From the NCBI GenBank assembly GCA_023229605.1, contig JALNYY010000029.1:8143-34289 (forward strand): a DNA stretch of 26,147 bases, read 5' to 3'. The position numbers and the translations under genes were made by a program. The notes beneath the pieces were generated by a model. The model saw nothing but the letters and a program-made list of their open reading frames with translations, searched no databases and had not been told where the DNA came from. Below, piece after piece: positions 14,951 through 22,065 of the stretch. Source of the stretch: Methylobacter sp. (GTDB lineage: Bacteria > Pseudomonadota > Gammaproteobacteria > Methylococcales > Methylomonadaceae). How positions within the stretch are numbered: position 1 is the first letter of the stretch; every line of letters begins with the position of its first letter.

Positions 14951-15655
14951 TTATGCAGAGAACAACAACCAAGCGCCGATAACGCCGGTCAAGGTTCCGT
15001 AAACGCGGAGCAAAAAACCGGCTGCATTGACGCGTTGCGCGAGCAAGCCCAACGCCAAGCCGGAAAAGTGCAACAGCGCCGTAGCCGATACAATCCCGGC
15101 GATATAGGCATAAGCGGAAACGGCAACCGGCATTTCGCCGCCGTGAGCGAGTCCGTGCATTGATGCAAAGACGGCTATCGATGTTAAGACAATTACCGTT
15201 CCCACGCTCCAGCGTGGGAACGCAGTGTCAGAAAGCCTGTCATGCGCCTGTCGAATGACTCCAGCGTCCCTCCGCCGCAACGCTGGAGCGTTGCGAACTG
15301 AATTCCCACGCCGGAGCGCGGGAACTATTGAAGTAATGCCAAAACTAAGCGCCATGCCGACCAACAACAACGAGATTAGAACAGCCGTTTCAACATAGGC
15401 AAATCCAAACCCTGCCAAGCCAAGCAAGGCTCCAGCCGCCATGAACAACAAAAATACGCCTATCGCCTGCTTGGCGAGACGGCGGCTTTGGCTGCTCGCC
15501 CATAAGCCCAAACCCAACATTGCCAGGAAATGGTCCAGGCCTAAAAACGGATGCATAAAACCGTGGCTGAAACCGCCGGTCGGCAACAAGCCGGTATGCG
15601 CCGATGCGGCCTGGGAAAATACGGTAAGACCTGCGACCACTATAATTTTTTTCAT
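14951..15655 (-). CDS. hupE: HupE/UreJ-family membrane protein with in-frame repeat insert
   Basis: A HupE/UreJ protein, thought to carry nickel or assist hydrogenase function at the inner membrane. It has a signal-like N-terminus (MKKIIVVAGLTVFSQAASA), then HTGLLPTGGFSHGFMHPFLGLDHFLAML with the conserved histidines, about six membrane spans, and SMHGLAHGGEMP (165-176). It is 234 residues where about 190-200 is usual. The excess is residues 111-153 (VPALRRGNSV to WSVGT), encoded exactly by a hairpin repeat (15198-15325). The insert is arginine-rich and falls in a loop between two helices. GAGGAG lies 7 bases before the ATG. Its place between hupL and hupC differs from the rhizobial order, where hupE follows hupD. 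Confidence 0.92.
   Translation of the reverse strand: MKKIIVVAGLTVFSQAASAHTGLLPTGGFSHGFMHPFLGLDHFLAMLGLGLWASSQSRRLAKQAIGVFLLFMAAGALLGLAGFGFAYVETAVLISLLLVGMALSFGITSIVPALRRGNSVRNAPALRRRDAGVIRQAHDRLSDTAFPRWSVGTVIVLTSIAVFASMHGLAHGGEMPVAVSAYAYIAGIVSATALLHFSGLALGLLAQRVNAAGFLLRVYGTLTGVIGAWLLFSA
15198..15325. repeat. Hairpin repeat inserted in frame in hupE
   Basis: Three hairpins stand side by side: 15198-15221 (GTTCCCACGCT/AGCGTGGGAAC arms), 15277-15294 (GCAACGCT/AGCGTTGC) and 15302-15325 (TTCCCACGC/GCGCGGGAA). The same GTTCCCACGCTCCAGCGTGG unit plus a GCAACGCT...AGCGTTGC unit recurs at 24441-24490. The outer edges coincide with a GTT codon (V111) and residue 153 of HupE, adding 43 codons. Confidence 0.88.
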
Positions 15656-15666
15656 AAACCCGCTCC

Positions 15667-17463
15667 TCAGCGAACTTTAACTTGGGTTAATTCGGTGCCG
15701 TCCGGGCTGATGATATGCGTCGAACAAGCCAGGCAAGGATCGAAACTGTGCAAGGTGCGCAGGATTTCCACAGGCTCCTCGGGTCGTTCGACCTTGGTGT
15801 TCATCAATGCGGCCTCGAACGCGCCGATGTTGCCTTGCTCGTCGCGCGGCGAACCGTTCCAGGTGGTCGGCACCACGCATTGGTAATTGGCGATCTTGGT
15901 GTTTTCGATTTTCAGCCAATGCCCCAACGCGCCGCGCGGCGCTTCGGTAAAACCAACGCCTTTGACGCTGCTCGGCCAGGTTTCCGGGTCCCATTTGGCA
16001 ACGTTCGCGGTCGCCAAATCGCCGGATTTGATATTGGCGACCATTTTGTCCATGAAATAGCGCATTTTGCCTGCCGCCCATTGCGCTTCCAAACCTCTGG
16101 CCGCGGTCCGACCCAAGGTCGAGAACAATGCGGTGACCGGCACGTCCAACGTCTTCAACACGAAATTGATTTGCTCGGTGATTTCCTTATTGCCTTGCGC
16201 GTAGCCGATCACATAACGCGCCAGAGGGCCGACTTCCATCGCATGGCCGCGCCAGCGCGGGGCTTTGATCCAGGAGTATTTGGCCGATTCGTCCAATTCC
16301 TCGATATGCGTGCGGTCGCCTTTGGTTTTCGGCCCCAAGCGGTAATGCGGTTCGGTGACGCCGTCCCAAGGATGCAGGCCCAGCGATTCGTCCGGGTATT
16401 GGTACCAGGAGTGCGGGATGAATTCCTTGATTTGCTCGGGGTCCGTCAAATCGACTTCATGGACTTTGGTCAAATCGCCGTTGATGATCGCACCGCGCGG
16501 CATCAGCAAATTCGACGCCGAATAGTCGTTGGCGTTATCGGGGATGTCGCCGTAAGACAACAGGCTTTGCCCGGAAATGCCGCCGCCGTACATCCAGCCT
16601 TTGTAGAACCCGGCGATAGCCAGTAAATCTGGGATGTAAACCTGGTCGATAAAGGCGATGGTGCGGTCGATAATCGACGACACCAGATTCAGCCGCTCCA
16701 TGTTGATCGCAGCGTTGGCGCCTACGCCGTCGATATTGATCGCACACGGCACGCCGCCGACCAGCCAGTTCGGATGCGGGTCTTTGCCGCCGAAAACGGT
16801 GCGGATTTTCATAATGTCTTTTTGAAAATCCAAGGCTTCCAGGTAATGCGTCACCGCCATTAAATCCGCTTCCGGCGGCAATAAATAAGCCGGATTGGTC
16901 CAATAGCCGTTTTTAAAAGGCCCCAATTGCCCGGATTCGACAAACTTCTTTAAACGGTTTTGGGTGTCGCGAAAATAACCGGGTGAGGATTTTGGATTAT
17001 GCGGCGAAATCGATTGCTGCAACGCCGAGGTCGCGACCGGATCGGCTTTTAAAGCGTTAACCGGATTGACCCAATCCAACGCATGCAGATGATAGAAATG
17101 CACCAAGTGATCCTGCACCTGCAAGCTGAGCTGCATCAGGTTACGAATCGAATTGGCGTTCTCGGGAATCTTGATTTTTAGCGCATCCTCGACCGCGCGC
17201 ACCGAGGTCAAGGCATGAGTGCCGGTGCAGACGCCGCAAATTCGCTGTACGAAAGCCCAGGCGTCGCGCGGGTCTCGGCCTTTTAAAATCACTTCCAGGC
17301 CGCGCCACATGGTGCCGCTGGAAATGGCGTTGCGGATGATGTTGTCGTCGTCTATATTGACTTCGCAGCGCATATGGCCTTCGATGCGGGTGACCGGATC
17401 GACGATGACGCGGCGGCCGGCGTCATTCAGGTTAAAGCCGTTGGGTGTGTTGGTGACTGTCAT
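15667..17463 (-). CDS. hupL: Uptake [NiFe]-hydrogenase large subunit
   Basis: The 598-residue catalytic subunit that holds the NiFe(CN)2CO centre and splits H2. Nickel ligands are in RICGVCTGTH (C76, C79) and DPCLACSTH (C577, C580). The 15 residues after H583, starting IISPDG, are the tail cut off by HupD. The near-N-terminal RIEGHMRCEV is also conserved. The ATG overlaps the hupS stop (ATGA), giving equimolar translation. Membrane-bound uptake class (group 1) is certain from the partner genes; subgroup 1d is suggested by the small subunit. Confidence 0.98.
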   Translation of the reverse strand: MTVTNTPNGFNLNDAGRRVIVDPVTRIEGHMRCEVNIDDDNIIRNAISSGTMWRGLEVILKGRDPRDAWAFVQRICGVCTGTHALTSVRAVEDALKIKIPENANSIRNLMQLSLQVQDHLVHFYHLHALDWVNPVNALKADPVATSALQQSISPHNPKSSPGYFRDTQNRLKKFVESGQLGPFKNGYWTNPAYLLPPEADLMAVTHYLEALDFQKDIMKIRTVFGGKDPHPNWLVGGVPCAINIDGVGANAAINMERLNLVSSIIDRTIAFIDQVYIPDLLAIAGFYKGWMYGGGISGQSLLSYGDIPDNANDYSASNLLMPRGAIINGDLTKVHEVDLTDPEQIKEFIPHSWYQYPDESLGLHPWDGVTEPHYRLGPKTKGDRTHIEELDESAKYSWIKAPRWRGHAMEVGPLARYVIGYAQGNKEITEQINFVLKTLDVPVTALFSTLGRTAARGLEAQWAAGKMRYFMDKMVANIKSGDLATANVAKWDPETWPSSVKGVGFTEAPRGALGHWLKIENTKIANYQCVVPTTWNGSPRDEQGNIGAFEAALMNTKVERPEEPVEILRTLHSFDPCLACSTHIISPDGTELTQVKVR

Positions 17464-18554
17464 TGTTTATCTGCTCCTGGTTGTTTGTCGCCCGATTTTT
17501 TGGAACGGTTCAGCGCGGTCAATCCGGCGTGTGCGGCGATGCCGAGGCCGACTACGGCTGCCGCGGCGCCGCCGACCGTATCGGCGTTGGCTTCGATGCC
17601 GAAATCGTTAATATCGGTCAGGCGCTGGTAAAAGCCGCCCTTATCCCAGAAACCGTCTTCGGAACAGCCGATGCAACCGTGACCGGATTGAATCGGGAAC
17701 GATACGCCTTCATTCCAGCGCATCGTCGAGCAGGCGTTGTAAGTGGTAGGCCCCTTGCAGCCCATCTTGTACAGGCAATGTCCTTGGCGCGCGGCTTCGT
17801 CGTCCCAATGCTCGACGAACTGGCCGGCGTCGAAATGCGGACGGCGGTAGCATTTATCGTGGATGCGCTGGCTGTAGAACATCTGCGGGCGGCCTTGGCG
17901 ATCCAGGGTCGGCAGCTTTTCGAAGGTCAACAGATAAGCCACCACGGCGGTCATCACTTCGGCAATCGGCGGACAGCCGGGCACTTTGATGATCGGCTTG
18001 TCGGCCAGACCGGGGATTTTATGGGTCGGCGTGGCGCGGGTCGGATTCGGTTTGGCGGCCTGCACGCAGCCCCAGGATGCGCAAGAGCCCCAGGAAATAA
18101 TCGCCTTGCAGCTTTCGGCCGCGTATTTGAGCTGCTCGACGAACGGCTTGCCGCCGATGATGCAGTACATGCCGTCTTCTGCCAACGGCGCATTGCCTTC
18201 CACGGCGAGGATGTAGTTGCCTTTGTATTTTTCGACAATCTCATCGACTATGGCTTCGGCGTTGTGGCCTGCCGCGGCCATGATGGTGTCGTCGTAATCC
18301 AGCGACAGCATCGACAAAATCACATCCTTGGCTAAAGGATGGCCTGAGCGGATAAAAGATTCGGAACAACAAGTGCATTCGAGTCCGTGCAGCCACAGCA
18401 CCGGAATGCGCGGCTTGGTCTCCATCGCATGGGCGATTTTGGGGGCGAAGGCGGGGGAAAGCCCTAACGAGGCAGCGGTCAGGCTGCAAAACTTCAGAAA
18501 ACTGCGGCGCGTGATGCCCTGCCTGCGCATGACATCGTAAAAGGTTTCATTCAT
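17460..18554 (-). CDS. hupS: Uptake [NiFe]-hydrogenase small subunit, six-Cys proximal cluster
   Basis: The electron-transfer subunit. The Tat signal has RRSFLKF (16-22) and cleavage likely after AHA43; it exports HupSL to the periplasm. Proximal cluster cysteines are C60, C62, C63, C158, C163 and C194. C62 and C163 equal mature positions 19 and 120, the two extra cysteines that create the [4Fe-3S] cluster of oxygen-tolerant enzymes. The distal cluster has H232, C235, C260 and C266; the medial [3Fe-4S] cluster has C275, C294 and C297. A C-terminal helix (about 328-349) followed by a basic tail anchors it beside HupC. AGGAG stands 7 bases before the ATG. The length of 364 is typical. The 402-base space upstream is the likely promoter region for the hup genes. 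Confidence 0.98.
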   Translation of the reverse strand: MNETFYDVMRRQGITRRSFLKFCSLTAASLGLSPAFAPKIAHAMETKPRIPVLWLHGLECTCCSESFIRSGHPLAKDVILSMLSLDYDDTIMAAAGHNAEAIVDEIVEKYKGNYILAVEGNAPLAEDGMYCIIGGKPFVEQLKYAAESCKAIISWGSCASWGCVQAAKPNPTRATPTHKIPGLADKPIIKVPGCPPIAEVMTAVVAYLLTFEKLPTLDRQGRPQMFYSQRIHDKCYRRPHFDAGQFVEHWDDEAARQGHCLYKMGCKGPTTYNACSTMRWNEGVSFPIQSGHGCIGCSEDGFWDKGGFYQRLTDINDFGIEANADTVGGAAAAVVGLGIAAHAGLTALNRSKKSGDKQPGADKQ

Positions 18555-18730
18555 TCAGGAACTCCTGGCGTTATTGGTCACTTGAAGAATGCACGGCCTA
18601 CAGGCGATTTTGAACGTTCTTCAATGCCGCGTTTCCAAAACACATAGTCGTGCCAACGGACAGCCGCCGCTTTATCAGCTTGGAAGCGCTTATTGTTATT
18701 ATGCTTATATCTAACGCAGTGATCGGCGCG

Positions 18731-18767
18731 GTTCTCCAGCCGACGCTGCTCGGCATAGCTGGAGCAA
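18731..18767. promoter_or_regulatory. Inverted repeat upstream of hupS
   Basis: GTTCTCCAGC (18731-18740) and GCTGGAGCAAC (18757-18767) pair with one bulge, with an inner CCGA/TCGG pair. It lies about 180 bases upstream of hupS, and could be a regulator site, a leader-RNA hairpin or the terminator of the small gene upstream. Confidence 0.4.
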
Positions 18768-18855
18768 CATCTATGCCGGGTTAGCGTCGACCAAGAAACC
18801 CTTGTAATTGTGGGAGAAATAATAAAAAAAGGAGACTGGGGGAAATCGAATAATG

Positions 18856-18871
18856 TTTGTTATACAACAAA
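18856..18871. promoter_or_regulatory. Dyad TTTGTTATACAACAAA, candidate operator
   Basis: Perfect 6-bp arms around ATAC, in an A/T-rich stretch between the small membrane-protein gene and hupS. No matching regulator gene is in the window. Confidence 0.35.
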
Positions 18872-18956
18872 TGCGACAAAAAGAGCGCCCTGTTGCCGGA
18901 AAACTTACACAAACCGAGTGCAAGCACCAAAATCATTAGCGATTTAGCAAGCCTTG

Positions 18957-19253
18957 TTATGAATCAGGCATTGCCGCCAGACGGTTCTCCAGTTCGGCGC
19001 TAACCAAAGCATCGTAATGGCGCTGCAGGATAGAGTCGGTAGGACGCGGAAAAAGAGCGGCTTCGATTTCGCTTTGCAGATGCGTGAGAAAATTCTGCGT
19101 GAATGTCGAATCCTCGGGGACACTCAGCTCTGAACTCGAGTCGGAATCACCGGCGTCGAATTGTTGAGGGGATTTTGAGCTGCAACCCCATGGTAAAAAA
19201 GCGCACGCCGCAATTAAAAGCATGACTATAAACAATAGAGTAACTTCGAACAT
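18957..19253 (-). CDS. Small membrane-anchored protein of unknown function
   Basis: A 98-residue protein I do not recognise. Residues 3-22 form one hydrophobic segment (VTLLFIVMLLIAACAFL); IAAC at 14-17 resembles a lipobox, but the usual positive residues before it are absent, so it is either a lipoprotein or a single-span protein. A serine/aspartate-rich linker follows (about 32-50), then a helical end with LFPRPTDSILQRHYDAL. A GAGG site 7 bases before the ATG supports translation. It is the last gene before the hup control region, in the same direction, so a link with the hydrogenase is possible but unproven. Confidence 0.75.
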   Translation of the reverse strand: MFEVTLLFIVMLLIAACAFLPWGCSSKSPQQFDAGDSDSSSELSVPEDSTFTQNFLTHLQSEIEAALFPRPTDSILQRHYDALVSAELENRLAAMPDS

Positions 19254-19609
19254 ATCAATACCTCGCTATTAATTGGAAAACACCGGGCACGAACATCAAC
19301 TGGATTCAGGCACCCCGGTGCCTCTAAAACAAGCAATTAAAATGCCAGAGTATTTATATGGCTAACATATTGAATATTATTGTTAATTTATAATCCTAAA
19401 ATACAAGGATTGGTGTATTTGAGCCAATTTGTCAGTAATCCACCCAATACCGCCCTCAAGTGTTTGCCTGTTTCAAGGTCGACGCAGAATTAAATAGAGC
19501 TGATTCGGCATCCGAATATGATTCTTCACAATCGAGTCTGCATTACAGACGCGGCCCTGAAAATGAGGCTAAGTGGAAATCATTAAATACGAACTCGTCC
19601 CGCTAGTGT
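19254..19609. other. 356-base A/T-rich intergenic region
   Basis: Between the AlkB-like gene and the small membrane-protein gene. It holds a short GGCACC-CC-GGTGCC hairpin (19310-19323) and a strongly A/T-rich stretch around 19335-19410. Nothing else supportable. Confidence 0.6.
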
Positions 19610-20209
19610 TTATGTCGCTCCCGTTCCGGCGGGGGAACGATACACTGGAATAACCTTACGGAAAGTTAAATTTATCCGTCCTTCAGTCACATTATGATCG
19701 ATTGGAACGCTATGTAGCCAATGATGTTGAAAGGCCGGCTGCATGATCAGTAAGGCCCCGCTACGCAACAATATCCGGCCATGTTCCGAGGATGTTTTAT
19801 GCCGGAAAGCAAATTGCCGTTCCGCGCCGAACGTCAACGAAGCGATAAAAGGCTGTTCGCCCAATTCCCGTTCATTATCCGCATGCCAACCGACGCAATC
19901 GTCGCCGTTTCGGTACAAATTAACCAATACCGAATTAAAGGAGAAATTCAAGCGCGACTCGACTTGCGTTCTTATATCGGACAGCAAAATCGTCCATGGT
20001 CGGGTTTGCAACAGGTTGTTGCTATAGCTGTATCGAATCCCCGGATCGGCGTGCCAGGTCTGCAATCTGGGCAGGATAAATTGACGTCCGGCGACGGTAT
20101 ACCGGTTATCGGGCCAGTTTTGTTCGTGCAATAACCGCTGATAGATGCGTTCGCATTCGGCGGCATCGTAAAAATCCTCAATGACCTCAAACTCGGGGCG
20201 GTTAGCCAT
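19610..20209 (-). CDS. AlkB-like Fe(II)/2-oxoglutarate dioxygenase
   Basis: A 199-residue AlkB-family protein (ALKBH2/3-like) that oxidatively removes alkyl groups from nucleic-acid bases. Iron ligands are H109 and D111 (WHADNE) and H166 (WLHSVP); 2-oxoglutarate arginines R178 and R184 are in RINLTFR. The start at 20209 (MANRPEF) has TAAGG just upstream; a longer in-frame start at 20287 would lie within the hemerythrin gene and is rejected. It begins 5 bases after the bacteriohemerythrin stop, so the two are probably cotranscribed. Both use non-heme iron and oxygen chemistry, but a shared function is not shown. Confidence 0.93.
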   Translation of the reverse strand: MANRPEFEVIEDFYDAAECERIYQRLLHEQNWPDNRYTVAGRQFILPRLQTWHADPGIRYSYSNNLLQTRPWTILLSDIRTQVESRLNFSFNSVLVNLYRNGDDCVGWHADNERELGEQPFIASLTFGAERQFAFRHKTSSEHGRILLRSGALLIMQPAFQHHWLHSVPIDHNVTEGRINLTFRKVIPVYRSPAGTGAT

Positions 20210-20214
20210 CAACC

Positions 20215-20610
20215 TTACGCTTGAGGCTGTTTGTTTATGTGCGCCGCCAACGCGCCGTCCATGGTGGTCACATGCAGCCCTAACCATTGAGGGAGGCGGT
20301 CTTTGACAAACGAACGGCCGAATGCAATCAGTCCTTTATCGACCCGTGATTTGAATTGCTTGAATTCCCCAAGCACGCGTTGATGTTCGCTTTTGTGTTC
20401 GGCTTCTCCCGGATAAGAAAATTGCTTCATCAGCTGGTTCTCACGATCAAAATGCTGTTCGGTCTGTTCGTACAATTGCTGGAACAAGGCCGGAAAATCC
20501 GCATTGCCGGCGGCATCCAGCTTGTTTAACAGGTTAATAAAGTCATCATGATCGTTATCAATCCGGTCATGGCCCACGGTAAGTACGTCAGTTTTTTCGA
20601 TCAATGCCAT
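20215..20610 (-). CDS. Bacteriohemerythrin
   Basis: A 131-residue single-domain hemerythrin with all seven di-iron ligands: H21, H53, E57, H72, H76, H113 and D118. It reversibly binds O2 with a di-iron site and can supply or buffer oxygen, a role shown in methanotrophs for methane monooxygenase. AAGGTG precedes the ATG. A TTCGACAGG-type palindrome (20650-20696) lies upstream, separating it from the glutathione S-transferase gene. Confidence 0.96.
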   Translation of the reverse strand: MALIEKTDVLTVGHDRIDNDHDDFINLLNKLDAAGNADFPALFQQLYEQTEQHFDRENQLMKQFSYPGEAEHKSEHQRVLGEFKQFKSRVDKGLIAFGRSFVKDRLPQWLGLHVTTMDGALAAHINKQPQA

Positions 20611-20649
20611 CTTATGTTCACCTTAATTTGTTATTGGAAACTCTCCGGC

Positions 20650-20696
20650 GTTAAAGCCGTTCATGCTTCGACAGGCTCGGCACGAATAGCTTTAAC
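20650..20696. repeat. Palindromic repeat with GTTAAAG/CTTTAAC arms
   Basis: The outer 7 bp are perfectly paired, and the core holds GCTTCGACAGGCTCGGCACG. It lies between the glutathione S-transferase and hemerythrin genes. Confidence 0.85.
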
Positions 20697-20733
20697 TCGC
20701 CACAACCGCGCTTTTTGAGTTCGGCAAAGATAA

Positions 20734-21354
20734 TTAATCCAATCGGTACCCTTCTTCCATCAAGACCCGCCTTACCACCGGACGCTCAAGCATCAAGTTA
20801 TAGTGTTTTTGGCAGTTTTCCGGCAGCACAATGCCGATTTTGTAGGCCCAAAACTCGACATAAAACAAAGCGGCATCGGCGATGGTGAAAGTATCCATGA
20901 CATAGCCTCCAGGCGACAAGGCATCGTTAATAACGCCAAACCCCCGCTTAACGATGTCCATGCCCTGGATTTTCACGGCTTCAAAATCGGATTTATTGAA
21001 TACGTACCGGTCGGTCGTAAAAATCCGGGTAAAGCCCTGGCCGTGAACAGTGCCGACCACGTAATCCATCAGTTCAATGACTCGCGCGTCGCCGTCCGGG
21101 TCGCCGGGCAACAGTTTGGCTTTGGGATAGCTCCTAGCCAGCCAATAGGCAATCGCTTGAAACTCGGTCAGTGCGCTGCCGTCGTCGCGCACCAGCATCG
21201 GAATCGTGGCTTTGGGGTTCAGCGCAAGATATTCCGGCGTGTTTTGGTCTCCGGCCATTAGGTTTACGAGGTGCGCTTCAAAAACCAGTTCCAGCTCTTC
21301 CATTAAAATATGGATGCCTGTCGTGCATGAGCCGGGCGTTAAATACAATTTCAT
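20734..21354 (-). CDS. Glutathione S-transferase family protein
   Basis: A 206-residue GST. The thioredoxin-like N-terminal domain has MKLYLTPGSCTTGIHI and NPKATIPMLVRDDGSALTEFQAIAYWLA, with the cis-proline TIPML and the glutathione-contacting TE(F/S) loop. The helical C-terminal domain includes YVMDTFTIADAALFYVEFWA. The early serine/cysteine (PGSCTT) resembles beta-class enzymes. It probably conjugates or reduces electrophiles; the substrate is unknown. A CAGGAA site precedes the ATG. Confidence 0.92.
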   Translation of the reverse strand: MKLYLTPGSCTTGIHILMEELELVFEAHLVNLMAGDQNTPEYLALNPKATIPMLVRDDGSALTEFQAIAYWLARSYPKAKLLPGDPDGDARVIELMDYVVGTVHGQGFTRIFTTDRYVFNKSDFEAVKIQGMDIVKRGFGVINDALSPGGYVMDTFTIADAALFYVEFWAYKIGIVLPENCQKHYNLMLERPVVRRVLMEEGYRLD

Positions 21355-21387
21355 TCGATTTTTCCTGTGTGTTTTAAAAAGACTGCG

Positions 21388-21852
21388 TTACCCGCATTCC
21401 AGAAAATGCGCGTTAACATTTAAGGCGAAGTTTTGCCAAAGCCCTGAGATTTCCCGCTTCACCTCGTTAACGTAAGTTCTATCCGGTTTATGTTCGTCGG
21501 GAAAATTGGATAAGGCGCACGAGGTGCGATGTAAATCAACGACAACCGTTAAAAAATCGTCGATCAATCCGTCGAAAGCCGTCAGTGCTTGTCTGGTCAA
21601 TTCCGATAAACCTTGATTGACCGGCGTCGCTGCGCTGTCGAACGGCAGCGTTTTCAAATGGGCGAGGGCTCCGTCATAAGCTTGTTCCAATACGGTCAAT
21701 ACATTGCGCTGAAAACATCCGCCCCATTGTTGCCGGGACAAATCTTGGGCAAGCAGCTGTTGGTATTGTGCTTTTAACGCCGGTTTGCATTCGTCCATAT
21801 ACCGATAGAATTGAGCGATACTGCCGGCGTTTTTCTGTTCGTAGGTCGTCAT
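21388..21852 (-). CDS. Helical protein of unknown function
   Basis: A 154-residue soluble, mostly helical protein not recognised. I chose the ATG at 21852 (MTTYEQKN) because AGAGGCGG lies 7-14 bases upstream; a longer in-frame start at 21948 has a cysteine-rich, unconvincing extension. Visible features are a WGGCFQRNVLTVLEQAYDGAL helix, two further cysteines near the end, and a histidine/cysteine pair (LHRTSC). It does not have hemerythrin ligands. It stands alone between the GST and chemoreceptor genes, 33 bases from the GST start. Confidence 0.75.
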   Translation of the reverse strand: MTTYEQKNAGSIAQFYRYMDECKPALKAQYQQLLAQDLSRQQWGGCFQRNVLTVLEQAYDGALAHLKTLPFDSAATPVNQGLSELTRQALTAFDGLIDDFLTVVVDLHRTSCALSNFPDEHKPDRTYVNEVKREISGLWQNFALNVNAHFLECG

Positions 21853-22065
21853 GATACAAATCCGCCTCTGTAGGAATGAAAGTTCTAAAACGTTACCACT
21901 TGGTTTTATCTTGTTCTTAGTCAAACCAAAACAACAAATATTGGACATTTAAGCCTTCATTTAATTCATTTGTTTTTTGGTTTGCCGCTTTCCGGTTGCC
22001 TAATTTTTGCCGCGCACGTTCCTCCCAATCATCACCCTAAAACTGCAGTTTCAGTTAGTCTCGGA

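Larger units (their letters stand above)
18555..18956. other. 402-base non-coding region upstream of hupS
   Basis: No open frame of note. It contains an inverted repeat (18731-18767) and a perfect 6-4-6 dyad (18856-18871), and TGGCACG on the minus strand at 18649-18655. It is the probable control region of the hydrogenase operon, but I cannot point to a convincing promoter. Confidence 0.6.

Noticed and set aside
18639..18655. Sigma-54 promoter for hupS (TGGCACG on the minus strand)
   Set aside because: The -24 part is perfect but the -12 part reads TGTG instead of TTGC, and no sigma-54 activator gene is present.
20210..20287. Longer AlkB-like start at 20287
   Set aside because: It would lie inside the hemerythrin coding region; the ATG at 20209 has its own TAAGG site.
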